Below are positions 9,243 through 17,965 of a stretch of 64,000 nt of DNA, piece after piece (positions within the stretch are counted from its first letter, which is position 1; every line of letters starts with the position of its first letter). The position numbers and the translations under genes are program-made. The notes beneath the pieces are model-generated. The model searched no databases. It was not told where the DNA came from and saw only the letters and a program-made list of their open reading frames with translations. This DNA comes from Phycisphaeraceae bacterium (GTDB lineage: Bacteria > Planctomycetota > Phycisphaerae > Phycisphaerales > UBA1924), in NCBI GenBank assembly GCA_019636495.1, contig JAHBXL010000008.1:104097-168096 (forward strand), given 5' to 3'.

Positions 9243-10127
9243 ATGCGCGTCGCACTGACCGGCGTTTCCGGCTTCATCGGTCGCGCCATCGCCCGCGCGC
9301 TCATCAGCCGCGGCCATGTCGTGACCGGTCTTGTACGCCCCGGTAGCGTACGCGACGGCCTGGAACAGGCGGTCGATCGGTTCGTCACGGGGGACCAGTT
9401 CGACACGGCCGTCTGGCCCGCACTGCTCGAAGATGCGGCTTGTGTCATCCACAATAGCCTGGACTGGCCCGCGGGCGACGCCTTCTGCTTGTCGCGCCAT
9501 CTGCACACGAACCTGGTGGGCTCGATCGAACTGCTCAAGGCGTCGGCGCCGCGCCAGTTCATCTTCATCAGCACATTGGCCGTGCACCATGACATGCTCC
9601 CGCGCTGGCGAGGCGTGATCGACGAGGACCATCCGCTGCGCCCCAACACCGACTACGGAGCCTACAAGGCCGCCGTCGAGGCGCACCTGTGGGCGGAGCA
9701 CTTCGGCGCCGGACGGAGTACCTGCGCGATCCGGCCGTGCGCGGTGTACGGCATCGACCGCAAGTTGGAGCGCTCCCGCGGCTATGAGATAGTCAAGCAA
9801 CTCCGCGCCGAGAAGCAGTTCTCGAGGCCGGGCGGCGGAAAGTTCGTGCACATCACTGATGTCGCGGAGGCCGTGGCCAACGCGGTTGGCAACGCCGACG
9901 TCGCGGGCCGGCCCGTCAACCTGGTGGACTGCTACGCACGCTGGGGCGACTGGGCGGCGATGGCCGCGGCGGAACTTGGGATCGACGCCGAGATCGACCT
10001 TTCCTGCCCGACCCAGCCGAAGAACATGTTCTCAAAGGATGCCGCGCGATTGCTGGGCGTCCCGCTCGATCGCGGGCACGAGGGCATCCGCGCGCACCTT
10101 CGCGAACTGATCCGCATCATGGGCTGA
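9243..10127 (+). CDS. NAD-dependent epimerase/dehydratase family protein
   Basis: A 294-residue extended short-chain dehydrogenase/reductase. The N-terminal Rossmann motif GVSGFIG (7-13) and the active-site Y138-GAY-K142 with the upstream FIFISTLAVH serine/threonine region are all visible, so it should be a functional NAD(P)-dependent sugar-nucleotide epimerase, dehydratase or reductase. The substrate cannot be assigned. The start at 9243 is chosen because the Rossmann beta strand begins there. It lies 34 bases after ftsY and 3 bases before the flavoprotein gene, so it may be co-transcribed with that gene. Confidence 0.85.
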   Translation: MRVALTGVSGFIGRAIARALISRGHVVTGLVRPGSVRDGLEQAVDRFVTGDQFDTAVWPALLEDAACVIHNSLDWPAGDAFCLSRHLHTNLVGSIELLKASAPRQFIFISTLAVHHDMLPRWRGVIDEDHPLRPNTDYGAYKAAVEAHLWAEHFGAGRSTCAIRPCAVYGIDRKLERSRGYEIVKQLRAEKQFSRPGGGKFVHITDVAEAVANAVGNADVAGRPVNLVDCYARWGDWAAMAAAELGIDAEIDLSCPTQPKNMFSKDAARLLGVPLDRGHEGIRAHLRELIRIMG

Positions 10128-10130
10128 TCC

Positions 10131-11318
10131 ATGGACCGATACGATGCCATCGTGGTCGGCCTCGGAGCCATGGGCTCCGCCGCCGCGGCGCACATCGCCC
10201 GTCGCGGCAAGCGCGTGCTGGGAATCGAGCAGTTCGACCTCGGCCACTCCCGCGGCAGCTCCCACGGCACAACCCGCATGATCCGCATGTGCTATTACGA
10301 GCACACGGACTATGTGCCGCTGCTCCGCCGCGCGTATGAACTCTGGCGCGAGACCGAGCACGCGGCAGACCGCCCGCTGCTGCACATCACCGGCGGCATC
10401 TACATCGGCCCGCCCGATTCCGAGGCCCTCTCCGGCGCATCCCGTGCCGCCGCGCAGCACCGCCTCGACCACGAACTTCTTGACCGCGCCGCGTTGGCTG
10501 CGCGGTTCTCACAGTTCTGTGTGCCGGATGACCACGCCGCGCTCTTCGAGCCGCTCGCCGGGTACCTGGTGCCTGAGGATGTCATCGCCGCACACGTGTC
10601 CCTTGCACGCGCTGCGGGAGCGGCACTGCACGACAACGAGCGTGTGGTTTCGTGTCGCGCCGATGGCCCGCGCGTGCGCGTGTCCACCACCCGCGCCGAG
10701 TACGAGGCTGAACGCATCATCTTCGCCTGCGGCGCATGGGCGACACGGCTCGTCCGCGACCTCGGCATCGAAGTCCGCGCCACGCGCCAAGTCCTCGGCT
10801 GGGTGACGCCGCGCACCCACACGCTCTTCGCACAGGGCACCTGCCCGGTCTGGGCAATTGATTGCCCACGCGGCGATGCCGCAATCGGGCTCCGCGCCGG
10901 CCTGTACTACGGTTTCCCGACCGATGCGGGCGCGGCGACAGATGGCCGCTCGGACGGCCGCGGCTTCAAGATCGCTCGCCACGCCATCGGCCCCGCGACC
11001 AACCCCGACACCAACGACTTCACGCCGCGGCACGAAGATGAGGCCGATTTCCGCCCCGCGCTGCGGGCGTTCATTCCCGCGGCCGATGGCCCGCTCAGCC
11101 AGATGCGCATATGCATGTACGAGAACAGCCCCGATGGCCACTTCATCATCGACCGCCACCCGAGGATGCCCAACGCGATCGTCGCCTGCGGCTTCTCCGG
11201 CCACGGCTTCAAGTTCGCCGGCGTCGTGGGCGAGACGCTGGCCGACCTGGCGATCGATGGCTCGACGCGCCACCCGATCGGGTTTCTGGGCTTGTCGCGG
11301 TTTTCAAGAAAGCCCTGA
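10131..11318 (+). CDS. FAD-dependent N-methyl amino acid oxidase (monomeric sarcosine oxidase / SolA family)
   Basis: A 395-residue flavoenzyme. The N-terminus DAIVVGLGAMGSAAAAHIARRG is the FAD dinucleotide-binding motif, followed by the RGSSHGTTRMIR segment typical of monomeric sarcosine oxidase and N-methyltryptophan oxidase. Cys328 in RICMYENSPDGHFIIDRHP aligns with the cysteine that carries the covalently bound flavin, and FSGHGFKFAGVVGE is the C-terminal FAD site. The reaction is oxidative demethylation of a secondary amino acid with release of formaldehyde and hydrogen peroxide. Sarcosine versus another N-methyl amino acid cannot be decided here. Confidence 0.9.
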   Translation: MDRYDAIVVGLGAMGSAAAAHIARRGKRVLGIEQFDLGHSRGSSHGTTRMIRMCYYEHTDYVPLLRRAYELWRETEHAADRPLLHITGGIYIGPPDSEALSGASRAAAQHRLDHELLDRAALAARFSQFCVPDDHAALFEPLAGYLVPEDVIAAHVSLARAAGAALHDNERVVSCRADGPRVRVSTTRAEYEAERIIFACGAWATRLVRDLGIEVRATRQVLGWVTPRTHTLFAQGTCPVWAIDCPRGDAAIGLRAGLYYGFPTDAGAATDGRSDGRGFKIARHAIGPATNPDTNDFTPRHEDEADFRPALRAFIPAADGPLSQMRICMYENSPDGHFIIDRHPRMPNAIVACGFSGHGFKFAGVVGETLADLAIDGSTRHPIGFLGLSRFSRKP

Positions 11319-11447
11319 GCGCAGGCTCAGGGTGACTCGGCACATCTCCGCCTTGACGGAAACCCCGCGGTCACGCGGGGGCGCGCCCCGGGCTCAAGGT
11401 CCATGTGCGTGCGAATTCCCGCCGCTCGCCCACTTCCTACGCCCGTC

Positions 11448-11489
11448 TTCCTCTGTGCCCTCCGAGTCCGCTCTGTGTTCTCCGTGTAC
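11448..11489. repeat. Intergenic CTCTGTG/CTCCGTG-type degenerate direct repeat
   Basis: In the 178-base gap between two tail-to-tail genes the words CTCTGTGCCCTCCGAG and CTCTGTGTTCTCCGTG follow each other about 23 bases apart. Related words recur at about 27421 (CTTCTCTGTG) and 33017 (GTGTTCTCCGTG), all in intergenic DNA. This is seen directly; that they form one repeat family is inference. Confidence 0.35.
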
Positions 11490-11496
11490 CCGCCTT

Positions 11497-12759
11497 TCAA
11501 CCGCCTCGCGTCCACGCCACGCGCCCCTCGCAAACCGTCGCCGCGATCCACCGTTCATCCCACCCATACATCAACTGCCCGAGCGCAGCAGCATCGCTTC
11601 CTGCGCTGCGCAACTCCACATCCGGCTCCACCACCACCAGATCCGCCGCCGCGCCCACCGCGATCCGCCCCGCATCGCTCCACCCCAGCGCATCCGCGTT
11701 CCCCGCCGTGATCTGCCACCACCAGTAGTCCGGCCCGAACATCGGCGCGGCCTGCGACTGCAAACTCGCCAGCCACACCTCTCGCGCAGCGCGCGCCACG
11801 CGCACCATGCTCACATCCGGCCCGCCCGCGACATCGCTCCCCAGCGCCAGCGGCCGGAACTTCTGCCCGGCAAAGTCCCCCGATGACAGAAACCGGTTCG
11901 CCGTCGGGCAGTGGGCGATCACGCACCGCCAGCCTTCCAGTTCGCGCCGGTCCACTTCGCTCAACCAAATCCCGTGCGCCAGCACCGTTCGCCGCCCCAG
12001 CAGGCCCGCCTGCTTGTACACATCCACGTACGGCATGCCGTGCAACCGCTCCACCAACTCACACTCCGGCAGCATTTCCGCCAGGTGCGTCTGAATCGGC
12101 CAGTCCTTCTCCCGCGCCAACTTCGCCGCGCCCCGCATCAACGCCATCGAGCAACTCACCGCAAACCGCGGCGACACGATCGGCTCAATCCGCCCCACGC
12201 GCTCCATCCGCGCGGCCTCATCGATCAGTTGCGCCGCGGGCCGCAGCAGATAGTCCGGCGCAGACTGATCCATCAGCACCTGCCCCACAGACCCCCGCAA
12301 TCCCGCCGCGGCGAGCGATTCCATCGCGGCGCGCGTCCCCTCGTGATGCACGGTCCCGTAGGCGCAGATCCCCGTCGTCCCGTGCGAAAGCAACCGCTTC
12401 GCCACCCTCGCGGCCATCGCCCGCGCGAATGCCGCATCCTCCCATCGCCGCTCGGCGGGGAAGATCACGTCGTTCAGCCAATCCAGCAGGGTCAGCCCGT
12501 CGTGCCCGATGGCATCAAACTGCGGGATGTGCAGGTGCGCATCGATGAACCCCGGGCAGATGATCCGGCGCGGGTCGATCGGCGTCCGCTCATCCACCTC
12601 CACGCGAGCGATGCGGCCGCGTTCCAGCATCACCGCGCCGCGCACCAGTCGGGTACTTTCCCCGCCGCGCCGGGAGGAATCGGCCCCCGCCGGCGCGCCG
12701 GTGCGTGCATCGAGCATCAGCGTGCCCTCGAGCGTCCGGATGTCTTCACCGAGGCGCAT
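11497..12759 (-). CDS. guaD: Guanine deaminase
   Basis: A 420-residue amidohydrolase. The metal site PGFIDAHLHIPQ (H75, H77) followed by WLNDVIFPAERRW, then SPRFAVSCS, THLAEMLPE, LAHGIWLSE, IAHCPTANRFLSSG and LGSDVAGGPDVSM are the ordered signatures of bacterial guanine deaminase, which hydrolyses guanine to xanthine and ammonia in purine salvage. Length is normal for the family. The in-frame TTG at 12804 would give 15 more residues, but the ATG at 12759 fits the family better. The gene is convergent with the sarcosine oxidase-like gene and divergent from the DUF4236 gene. Confidence 0.93.
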   Translation of the reverse strand: MRLGEDIRTLEGTLMLDARTGAPAGADSSRRGGESTRLVRGAVMLERGRIARVEVDERTPIDPRRIICPGFIDAHLHIPQFDAIGHDGLTLLDWLNDVIFPAERRWEDAAFARAMAARVAKRLLSHGTTGICAYGTVHHEGTRAAMESLAAAGLRGSVGQVLMDQSAPDYLLRPAAQLIDEAARMERVGRIEPIVSPRFAVSCSMALMRGAAKLAREKDWPIQTHLAEMLPECELVERLHGMPYVDVYKQAGLLGRRTVLAHGIWLSEVDRRELEGWRCVIAHCPTANRFLSSGDFAGQKFRPLALGSDVAGGPDVSMVRVARAAREVWLASLQSQAAPMFGPDYWWWQITAGNADALGWSDAGRIAVGAAADLVVVEPDVELRSAGSDAAALGQLMYGWDERWIAATVCEGRVAWTRGG

Positions 12760-12821
12760 AGCCGCTCCAAGCCGCGCGATGACCGCCCGCGCGCAGTCGT
12801 GCAACGCTACACTGTCCGCGC

Positions 12822-13136
12822 ATGGGTTTCCGCTATCGAAAATCGATGAACCTCGGGCCCTTCCGCGCCAACCTGTCCAAGTCGGGCTTGGGCTATTCGC
12901 TCGGCGGACGCGGCTTCAGAGTGGGAATCGACCCTCGTGGCCGGTCCTACACCTCCATCGGCCTGCCCGGAACGGGCATGTCCTACCGGACATCCGGGTC
13001 GGGTGCCCGGCGCGGCCGGTACGCAACCGCCGGCCGGTCTTCCCAGGGGTGCCTGTCTGTGGTAGTCTGCATCATCGCGCCGGCGCTGCTTGGCGCGGCG
13101 GGCTGGGCGCTTGCCCACTGGAGCACTTCATCATGA
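12822..13136 (+). CDS. DUF4236 domain-containing small membrane protein
   Basis: A 104-residue protein whose first 55 residues (GFRYRKSMNLGPFRANLSKSG, then GLGYSLGGRGFRVGIDPRGR and YTSIGLPGTGMSYRT) match DUF4236, a short glycine-rich beta domain of unknown function found in many bacteria. A single membrane segment follows near the C-terminus (CLSVVVCIIAPALLGAAGWAL). The gene overlaps the next one by four bases (ATGA), so the two are likely co-translated. Confidence 0.8.
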   Translation: MGFRYRKSMNLGPFRANLSKSGLGYSLGGRGFRVGIDPRGRSYTSIGLPGTGMSYRTSGSGARRGRYATAGRSSQGCLSVVVCIIAPALLGAAGWALAHWSTSS

Positions 13137-13447
13137 TCAAATGGAAACGCACACTGCGAACAGCGTCCAGCGAACGGTTCATCGCCGTACAGGACTCGGA
13201 CCCATCGCGGCCGGAAGTTGCCGCGGTCGATCTGCACTACTTGCACGATGGAACGGTCTCCGGCACGGTCGTGCTGCTCCGCGGCGGCGGCGAGACATGG
13301 ACCGAAGACCGCATTCCCGACCTGCTCGCCTCGCTCGACGAGGAGTTCCTGCCTGATGTCGACCTTGCCCGCGGCAACCTGCTCTACACCGTTGTGATGG
13401 GCGACGTGGTCGGTTCGTATCAGGCCGAACGCGATGACGACCGCTGA
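13133..13447 (+). CDS. Hypothetical protein, coupled to the DUF4236 gene
   Basis: A soluble 104-residue protein with no motif I recognise. The sequence suggests an alpha/beta fold: strands RFIAVQD, AAVDLHYLHD, VSGTVVLLRGG and LLYTVVMGDVVGSY around an acidic helix RIPDLLASLDEEFLPDVDLA. It starts inside the stop codon of the DUF4236 gene, which argues that it is real and translated with it. It ends 9 bases from a convergent gene. Function unknown. Confidence 0.65.
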   Translation: MIKWKRTLRTASSERFIAVQDSDPSRPEVAAVDLHYLHDGTVSGTVVLLRGGGETWTEDRIPDLLASLDEEFLPDVDLARGNLLYTVVMGDVVGSYQAERDDDR

Positions 13448-13456
13448 ACGCCGCGC

Positions 13457-13924
13457 TCAAGCGAGAAACTCCGCGGCGATCAGGCCGCCCCAGAACAACC
13501 CCCAGAGCACGGAAAGACCGACCGTCACCCAACCGAGGATGACGGCCGCCCGCGCGGTGCCCCGACTGCTGCCCGGTCGCCCCTGCAAGGCGACGGCCTC
13601 GATTGACGCTTTGCGCCCGAGAATGATCGCCGGAATGCCCAGGCCGATCGCCAGAGGTCCGATGCACAACACGCATGTCACCACGCCGGAGATGCCGAGA
13701 ATGAACGCGGTCGTCGCGACCTTGTCGTCCGATGCACTGGGCGGCACCGACCAGATCGGGTTGCCGCACTCGGGACACTGGCCGTCCACGCGCACGCCGG
13801 AAAGGTTGTACCCGCACTTCCAGCATGTCGGAGGGGGCAGCGCGGCGGGCGCGGACTGCACCGGCGGCGTGTCATACCGCGGGGATGGTGCGCGGTCGTA
13901 CTCCGATCCGCCCATCGCGTTCAT
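13457..13924 (-). CDS. Zinc-ribbon membrane protein (DUF4190-like)
   Basis: A 155-residue protein with an N-terminal zinc ribbon CWKCGYNLSGVRVDGQCPECG and two or three membrane helices (AFILGISGVVTCVLCIGPLAIGLGIPAIILG and AAVILGWVTVGLSVLWGLFWGGL). The helices and the short cytoplasmic loop between them resemble DUF4190. The CxxCGYxLxG...CPECG ribbon is a planctomycete trademark that recurs in several other proteins of this window (13457, 36032, 59072, 60588). The start at 13924 is chosen over the 180-residue option; ATG 13915 is also possible. Function unknown. Confidence 0.75.
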   Translation of the reverse strand: MNAMGGSEYDRAPSPRYDTPPVQSAPAALPPPTCWKCGYNLSGVRVDGQCPECGNPIWSVPPSASDDKVATTAFILGISGVVTCVLCIGPLAIGLGIPAIILGRKASIEAVALQGRPGSSRGTARAAVILGWVTVGLSVLWGLFWGGLIAAEFLA

Positions 13925-14036
13925 CCGCACATCATAGTTGATAAGCCCGCAACGCCGCAAGGTGCGTTCCGTCAACAACCCGGCCGGCTCCCATATCATC
14001 CCGGCCGATCAGCGCGCTCAATCCGGAGTGATTTCC

Positions 14037-16277
14037 ATGCCGCGACACCTCGCTATGCACCGCCCGTGTCTTCTGTTCGCCCTCGCGGGCTCATCGATGG
14101 CATTGGCCTGCGGCGGTCCATCGGGGCCGGAGGTTGCCCAGCCATCGAGCGCGCCCGCCGCAACCACGCCCCCATCTCAGCGGCTGGTGTACCCGCCGAC
14201 GCGGCGTGATGAGCAGTTCATCGAGTTCCACGGCGTGAAGGTCAGCGATCCGTACATCTGGCTTGAAGAAGCGGACACGCCCGGCTCGACCGTCTGGCCC
14301 AAGGTCGAAGCGTGGATCGAGGCGCAGAACGCCGTCACCTTTTCGTACCTCGACAGCCTCCCGATGCGCGACACGATCCGCAGCCGCATGACCGAACTGT
14401 GGAACTACGAACGGTTCGGCACGCCCTCCAAGGAAGCCGGCAGGTATTTCTACTCGCGAAACTCCGGCCTGCAGCGGCAGAGCGTCGTGTATGTCACGGG
14501 CGACCTTGAAGGCACGGCCCAGGTGCTGCTCGACCCCAACGGCCTCAGCGCCGATGGCACCATCGCGCTCAGCGGGTCCTCGGCCTCGCCGTGCGGGCGA
14601 TACTGGGCCTACGGACTCTCCGAGTCGGGCAGTGACTGGCGTTCGTGGCGTGTGCGCGACCTCGTCGCTGGCGAGGACCTTGCCGACGAGATCCGCTGGT
14701 CGAAGTTCACCGGGGCATCGTGGCTCAAGGATGGCAGCGGGTTCATCTACAACCGCTATCCGGAACCGGGACAGGGCGAGGCGCTCCGCGCTTCGGATCA
14801 GCCTCCGCAGGTCTGCTTCCACCGAATCGGCACGCCGCAGAGCGAAGACCTCGTGCTCTTCGAGATGCCCGATCAGAAGGAGTGGTCCTACGGCGCGGGC
14901 GTCACCGACAGCGGCGAGTTCCTGCTCATCGGGCTCGGCCGCGTCGGCACCGTGAATCGCAACCTGTCGTACGTCGATCTCCGCGGCCGGGCGCTGGCCG
15001 ATGCACACGCCGACGGCCTGAGAGTCGTTCCATTGTTCGACCAACTCGATGCGCAGTACACCGTGATCGACCACGACGGCGACGTTTTCTGGGTCCTGAC
15101 CGATCTCGATGCGCCCACCCGCACCGTCGTCGCGGTCGACATCCGAAAGCCCGAGCGGTCCAACTGGACCACGCTTGTTCCCCCGACGCGCGACACGATC
15201 CAGCGCGTGTCGTGTGTGGGCGATCACTTCATTGTCCAGTATCTGCAGGACGCCAAGAGCGTCGTGAAAGTCTTCGATCTGTCCGGCAGGTTCGTGCGCG
15301 ACGTCGACCTGCCCGGCATCGGCTCGGCCGGCGGATTCGGCGGCAAGCGGTCCGACTCCGAGACTTTCTATTCGTTCACCTCGTACACCAATCCCGGCGC
15401 GATCTACCGCTACGACGTGAAGACCGGACACTCCACCGTCTTCAAGAGGCCGAGCGTCCCCTTCAACAGCGACGATTTCGAGACGCGGCAGGTCTTCTAT
15501 ACGTCCAAAGACGGCACCCGCGTGCCGATGTTCATCTCCCACAAGAAGACCCTGAAGCCCGACGGCAGCCTGCCCACACTCCTCTACGGGTACGGCGGCT
15601 TCAACATCTCCATTACCCCGTCCTTCAGCCCCTCGATCATCACATGGATGGAGTTGGGCGGCGTCTATGCCGTGCCCAATATCCGGGGCGGCGGCGAGTA
15701 TGGCCGTCAATGGCACCTGGCAGGAACCAAGACCCGGAAGCAGAACGTCTTCGACGACTTCATCGCCGCGGCCGAGCACCTGATCGCAAGCGGCTACACA
15801 AACGCAAAGCAACTGGGCATTCAGGGCGGCTCCAACGGCGGGCTGCTTGTCGGTGCGTGCATGACTCAGCGGCCCGATCTGTTCGGCGCGTGCATCCCGG
15901 CCGTCGGCGTCATGGACATGCTGAAGTACCACACATGGACGGTGGGACGCTTCTGGACGGCCGACTACGGCTCGGTCGAGGATGCCGAAGAGTTCCGCGC
16001 GCTGCTGGCCTACTCCCCCTACCACAACCTGCGAAAGGGAACCTGCTACCCCCCCACCCTCATCACCACCGGCGACCACGACGACCGCGTCTTCCCCGCG
16101 CACTCCTTCAAGTTCGCCGCGGCGGCGCAGCACGCCCAATCGTGCGACAACCCGATGCTCATCCGCATCGACGTGCGCGCCGGACACGGCGCTGGCAAGC
16201 CGACGCAGAAACGAATCGAGGAAGCGTCGGACGTGTGCGCGTTCCTCGCCAGGCACCTGGGCGTGAAGGCCCGTTGA
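14037..16277 (+). CDS. Prolyl oligopeptidase family serine peptidase (S9A), exported
   Basis: A 746-residue enzyme with an N-terminal signal (FALAGSSMALACGG, possibly a lipoprotein signal although the lipobox is imperfect), a beta-propeller domain (about residues 70-430) and a C-terminal alpha/beta hydrolase. The catalytic triad is readable: S599 in GIQGGSNGGLL, D682 in GDHDDRV and H717 in RAGHGAGKP. S9A peptidases cut small proline-containing peptides after proline. The start at 14037 has a GGAG 9 bases upstream and avoids a 33-residue non-conserved extension. It lies alone between two minus-strand genes. Confidence 0.93.
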   Translation: MPRHLAMHRPCLLFALAGSSMALACGGPSGPEVAQPSSAPAATTPPSQRLVYPPTRRDEQFIEFHGVKVSDPYIWLEEADTPGSTVWPKVEAWIEAQNAVTFSYLDSLPMRDTIRSRMTELWNYERFGTPSKEAGRYFYSRNSGLQRQSVVYVTGDLEGTAQVLLDPNGLSADGTIALSGSSASPCGRYWAYGLSESGSDWRSWRVRDLVAGEDLADEIRWSKFTGASWLKDGSGFIYNRYPEPGQGEALRASDQPPQVCFHRIGTPQSEDLVLFEMPDQKEWSYGAGVTDSGEFLLIGLGRVGTVNRNLSYVDLRGRALADAHADGLRVVPLFDQLDAQYTVIDHDGDVFWVLTDLDAPTRTVVAVDIRKPERSNWTTLVPPTRDTIQRVSCVGDHFIVQYLQDAKSVVKVFDLSGRFVRDVDLPGIGSAGGFGGKRSDSETFYSFTSYTNPGAIYRYDVKTGHSTVFKRPSVPFNSDDFETRQVFYTSKDGTRVPMFISHKKTLKPDGSLPTLLYGYGGFNISITPSFSPSIITWMELGGVYAVPNIRGGGEYGRQWHLAGTKTRKQNVFDDFIAAAEHLIASGYTNAKQLGIQGGSNGGLLVGACMTQRPDLFGACIPAVGVMDMLKYHTWTVGRFWTADYGSVEDAEEFRALLAYSPYHNLRKGTCYPPTLITTGDHDDRVFPAHSFKFAAAAQHAQSCDNPMLIRIDVRAGHGAGKPTQKRIEEASDVCAFLARHLGVKAR

Positions 16278-16304
16278 TCGGCGGCGGCCGCTTCGCCGGC
16301 AAAC

Positions 16305-16976
16305 TCAGGGCAGTTCGCCGCTGGCAATGACGGATTGCGCCACCTCGACCAGTTGTCGGCGCTGATCGCGGGCGACCCTTTGCAGACGCTCGTGCGCCTG
16401 CGCTTCGCTCAGTCGATGCTTCTCAACCATCAGCCACTTGGCCTGTTCGACCACCCGCCGGTTCGCAAGGTTCTGCTCGAGTTGCGCGATCCGCCGCTGC
16501 CGGAACACTCCCACCGCGGCACACTGCACCGCCACGCCGATCGCCACGCGCAGGTCGTTCTTGTCCACGGGCTTGAGCAGGTAGCCGAACACACCCGACA
16601 CATCCGGCCGCGAACGGATCCGGTCCAGATGCTCCTGATCCGAGTATGCCGAGACGATCACGCTGGGAATCCCCAGTTCCGCGGCGATGGCAGCCGCGGC
16701 GTCGATCCCGTCCATTCGCGGCATCCGAATGTCCAGCAGCGCGACCGAGGGCAGGTGCTCCCGGGCCATGCGGAGCGCGGCCTCGCCATCGGGGGCAACC
16801 CCGATGACTTCGTGGCCAAGTTCGCGGAGCGAACTCGCAAGCCCCGTGGCCACCAGGTGCTCGTCATCGGCAACCAGAACGCGCAGCGCGCCTTCAGGGA
16901 TTTCGAACCGGTCGGTTCGAGGCCTGGCCTTCGCCTCGGGCTTGCCATCGTGGTTGCGGGACATCGGATCAAGCAT
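16305..16976 (-). CDS. ANTAR-domain response regulator
   Basis: A 223-residue two-component regulator. The receiver domain (about 30-150) shows the acidic pair D37-D38, the phosphoacceptor D82 in LLDIRMPRMDG, VSAYSD and the conserved lysine in YLLKPVD. The C-terminal 55 residues (ANRRVVEQAKWLMVEKHRLS and the following EAQAHERLQRVARDQRR) form an ANTAR domain, an RNA-binding helical bundle that causes transcription antitermination at paired hairpins. No histidine kinase is adjacent, so it is an orphan regulator. ATG 16976 is used; ATG 16964 or a TTG at 16988 are alternatives. Confidence 0.9.
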   Translation of the reverse strand: MLDPMSRNHDGKPEAKARPRTDRFEIPEGALRVLVADDEHLVATGLASSLRELGHEVIGVAPDGEAALRMAREHLPSVALLDIRMPRMDGIDAAAAIAAELGIPSVIVSAYSDQEHLDRIRSRPDVSGVFGYLLKPVDKNDLRVAIGVAVQCAAVGVFRQRRIAQLEQNLANRRVVEQAKWLMVEKHRLSEAQAHERLQRVARDQRRQLVEVAQSVIASGELP

Positions 16977-17167
16977 GGCTGTCGTCAAGCGCTCACTTCC
17001 TGTTCACGAATGCGCACGGGCTTGGCTCGCCAGCAAGGGATCGCCCCGAATGACGGTTCCCTTCATCCGGCCGTGTTCGGCAACTGTACCATAGTCGGCG
17101 TTCGCGTGCGCGGCGAATCGCCGCCGGTCCGTTGCGCCATACACCACCCGATCTGCGCCGATCTGCC

Positions 17168-17965
17168 ATGGAAACTCCAGCCCACGCAGCCCTTCGTGCC
17201 GACGCGGTGCGGTTCCTCTTCGAGATCGGGTGCGCCGCCGCGGCCACGGAGATTCCCTGCCCGATCTCCCGCTTCCGTGTCGATGCAGCGGGCTATCTCG
17301 ACCCGCTGCCGCGAGGAGTCGCGGGGGTCGCGCAAGGCTCGTGGCGCGGGGCCACCGCGCGAACGGTGATCATTGAGTGCAAGCAGGCGAGGGCCGACTT
17401 CCTCCGCGATTCGCGGCAGACTCCCGCGCTCCTTGCTCGCCGGCGCGAACTCGAGGCCGCGCGGGCCTGTCTTGAGGAACGCATTATCCGCGTCGCCGAG
17501 CCCGAGTTGCGCATCGGAGGGTCGGCCCTTTTCCCGGAACTGGAGCGCTGGGACTACGACCGCAGCCGCCTGGCATCCTATCGCCGCATCGTCGCAGAAC
17601 TTCGCCGGACCGATCTGGCGCTTCACGGGCAGACCAAGTTCTGGGTTCTGCGGCAATACAAGTTATCTGACTTCTTGTTCATCGCAGCGCCCCGCGGCGT
17701 GCTGCAGGCCGACGAAGTCCCGCCCGGCTGGGGCCTGCTCGAACCGATGGCCGACGAGGCAACGGACCTGCCGCCCTTCCGCATCCGCGTCGCAGCGCCC
17801 GATCTCAACGCACGCGAAGTCCGACGCCTTCGGATGCTCCGAAACATCGCCGCGGCGGCCTCCCGGCGCGTATTCGCCGCCAGCGCCAACGAAAGCGACC
17901 CGGCCGGAGCCGGGTCGCTGGAAGCGCAACTGGAGAAAGTGGATCCCGGGGGCCTGCGGTCTTAG
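17168..17965 (+). CDS. MmcB-like putative nuclease-fold protein
   Basis: A 265-residue protein. Its core has the arrangement of a PD-(D/E)xK nuclease: FRVD39AAGYLD, then a strand VIIE70CK72QARADFLRD. The IECKxxxxDFxxD stretch resembles MmcB-family proteins, linked in alphaproteobacteria to mutagenic DNA repair; the resemblance was judged by eye only. The middle holds helical Arg/Glu-rich segments, and the C-terminus is unassigned. Its stop codon overlaps the stop of the convergent tsf gene by a few bases (17962-17965), so the two messages are complementary at their 3' ends. A role in DNA metabolism is inference. Confidence 0.6.
   Translation: METPAHAALRADAVRFLFEIGCAAAATEIPCPISRFRVDAAGYLDPLPRGVAGVAQGSWRGATARTVIIECKQARADFLRDSRQTPALLARRRELEAARACLEERIIRVAEPELRIGGSALFPELERWDYDRSRLASYRRIVAELRRTDLALHGQTKFWVLRQYKLSDFLFIAAPRGVLQADEVPPGWGLLEPMADEATDLPPFRIRVAAPDLNAREVRRLRMLRNIAAAASRRVFAASANESDPAGAGSLEAQLEKVDPGGLRS

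Noticed and set aside
7547..9649. Minus-strand 700-codon open frame
   Set aside because: Lies opposite ribH, nusB, ftsY and the epimerase gene, all with clear family motifs; the translation has no recognisable domain.
14091..16256. Minus-strand 721-codon open frame
   Set aside because: Antisense to the prolyl oligopeptidase gene, which carries the full Ser-Asp-His triad.
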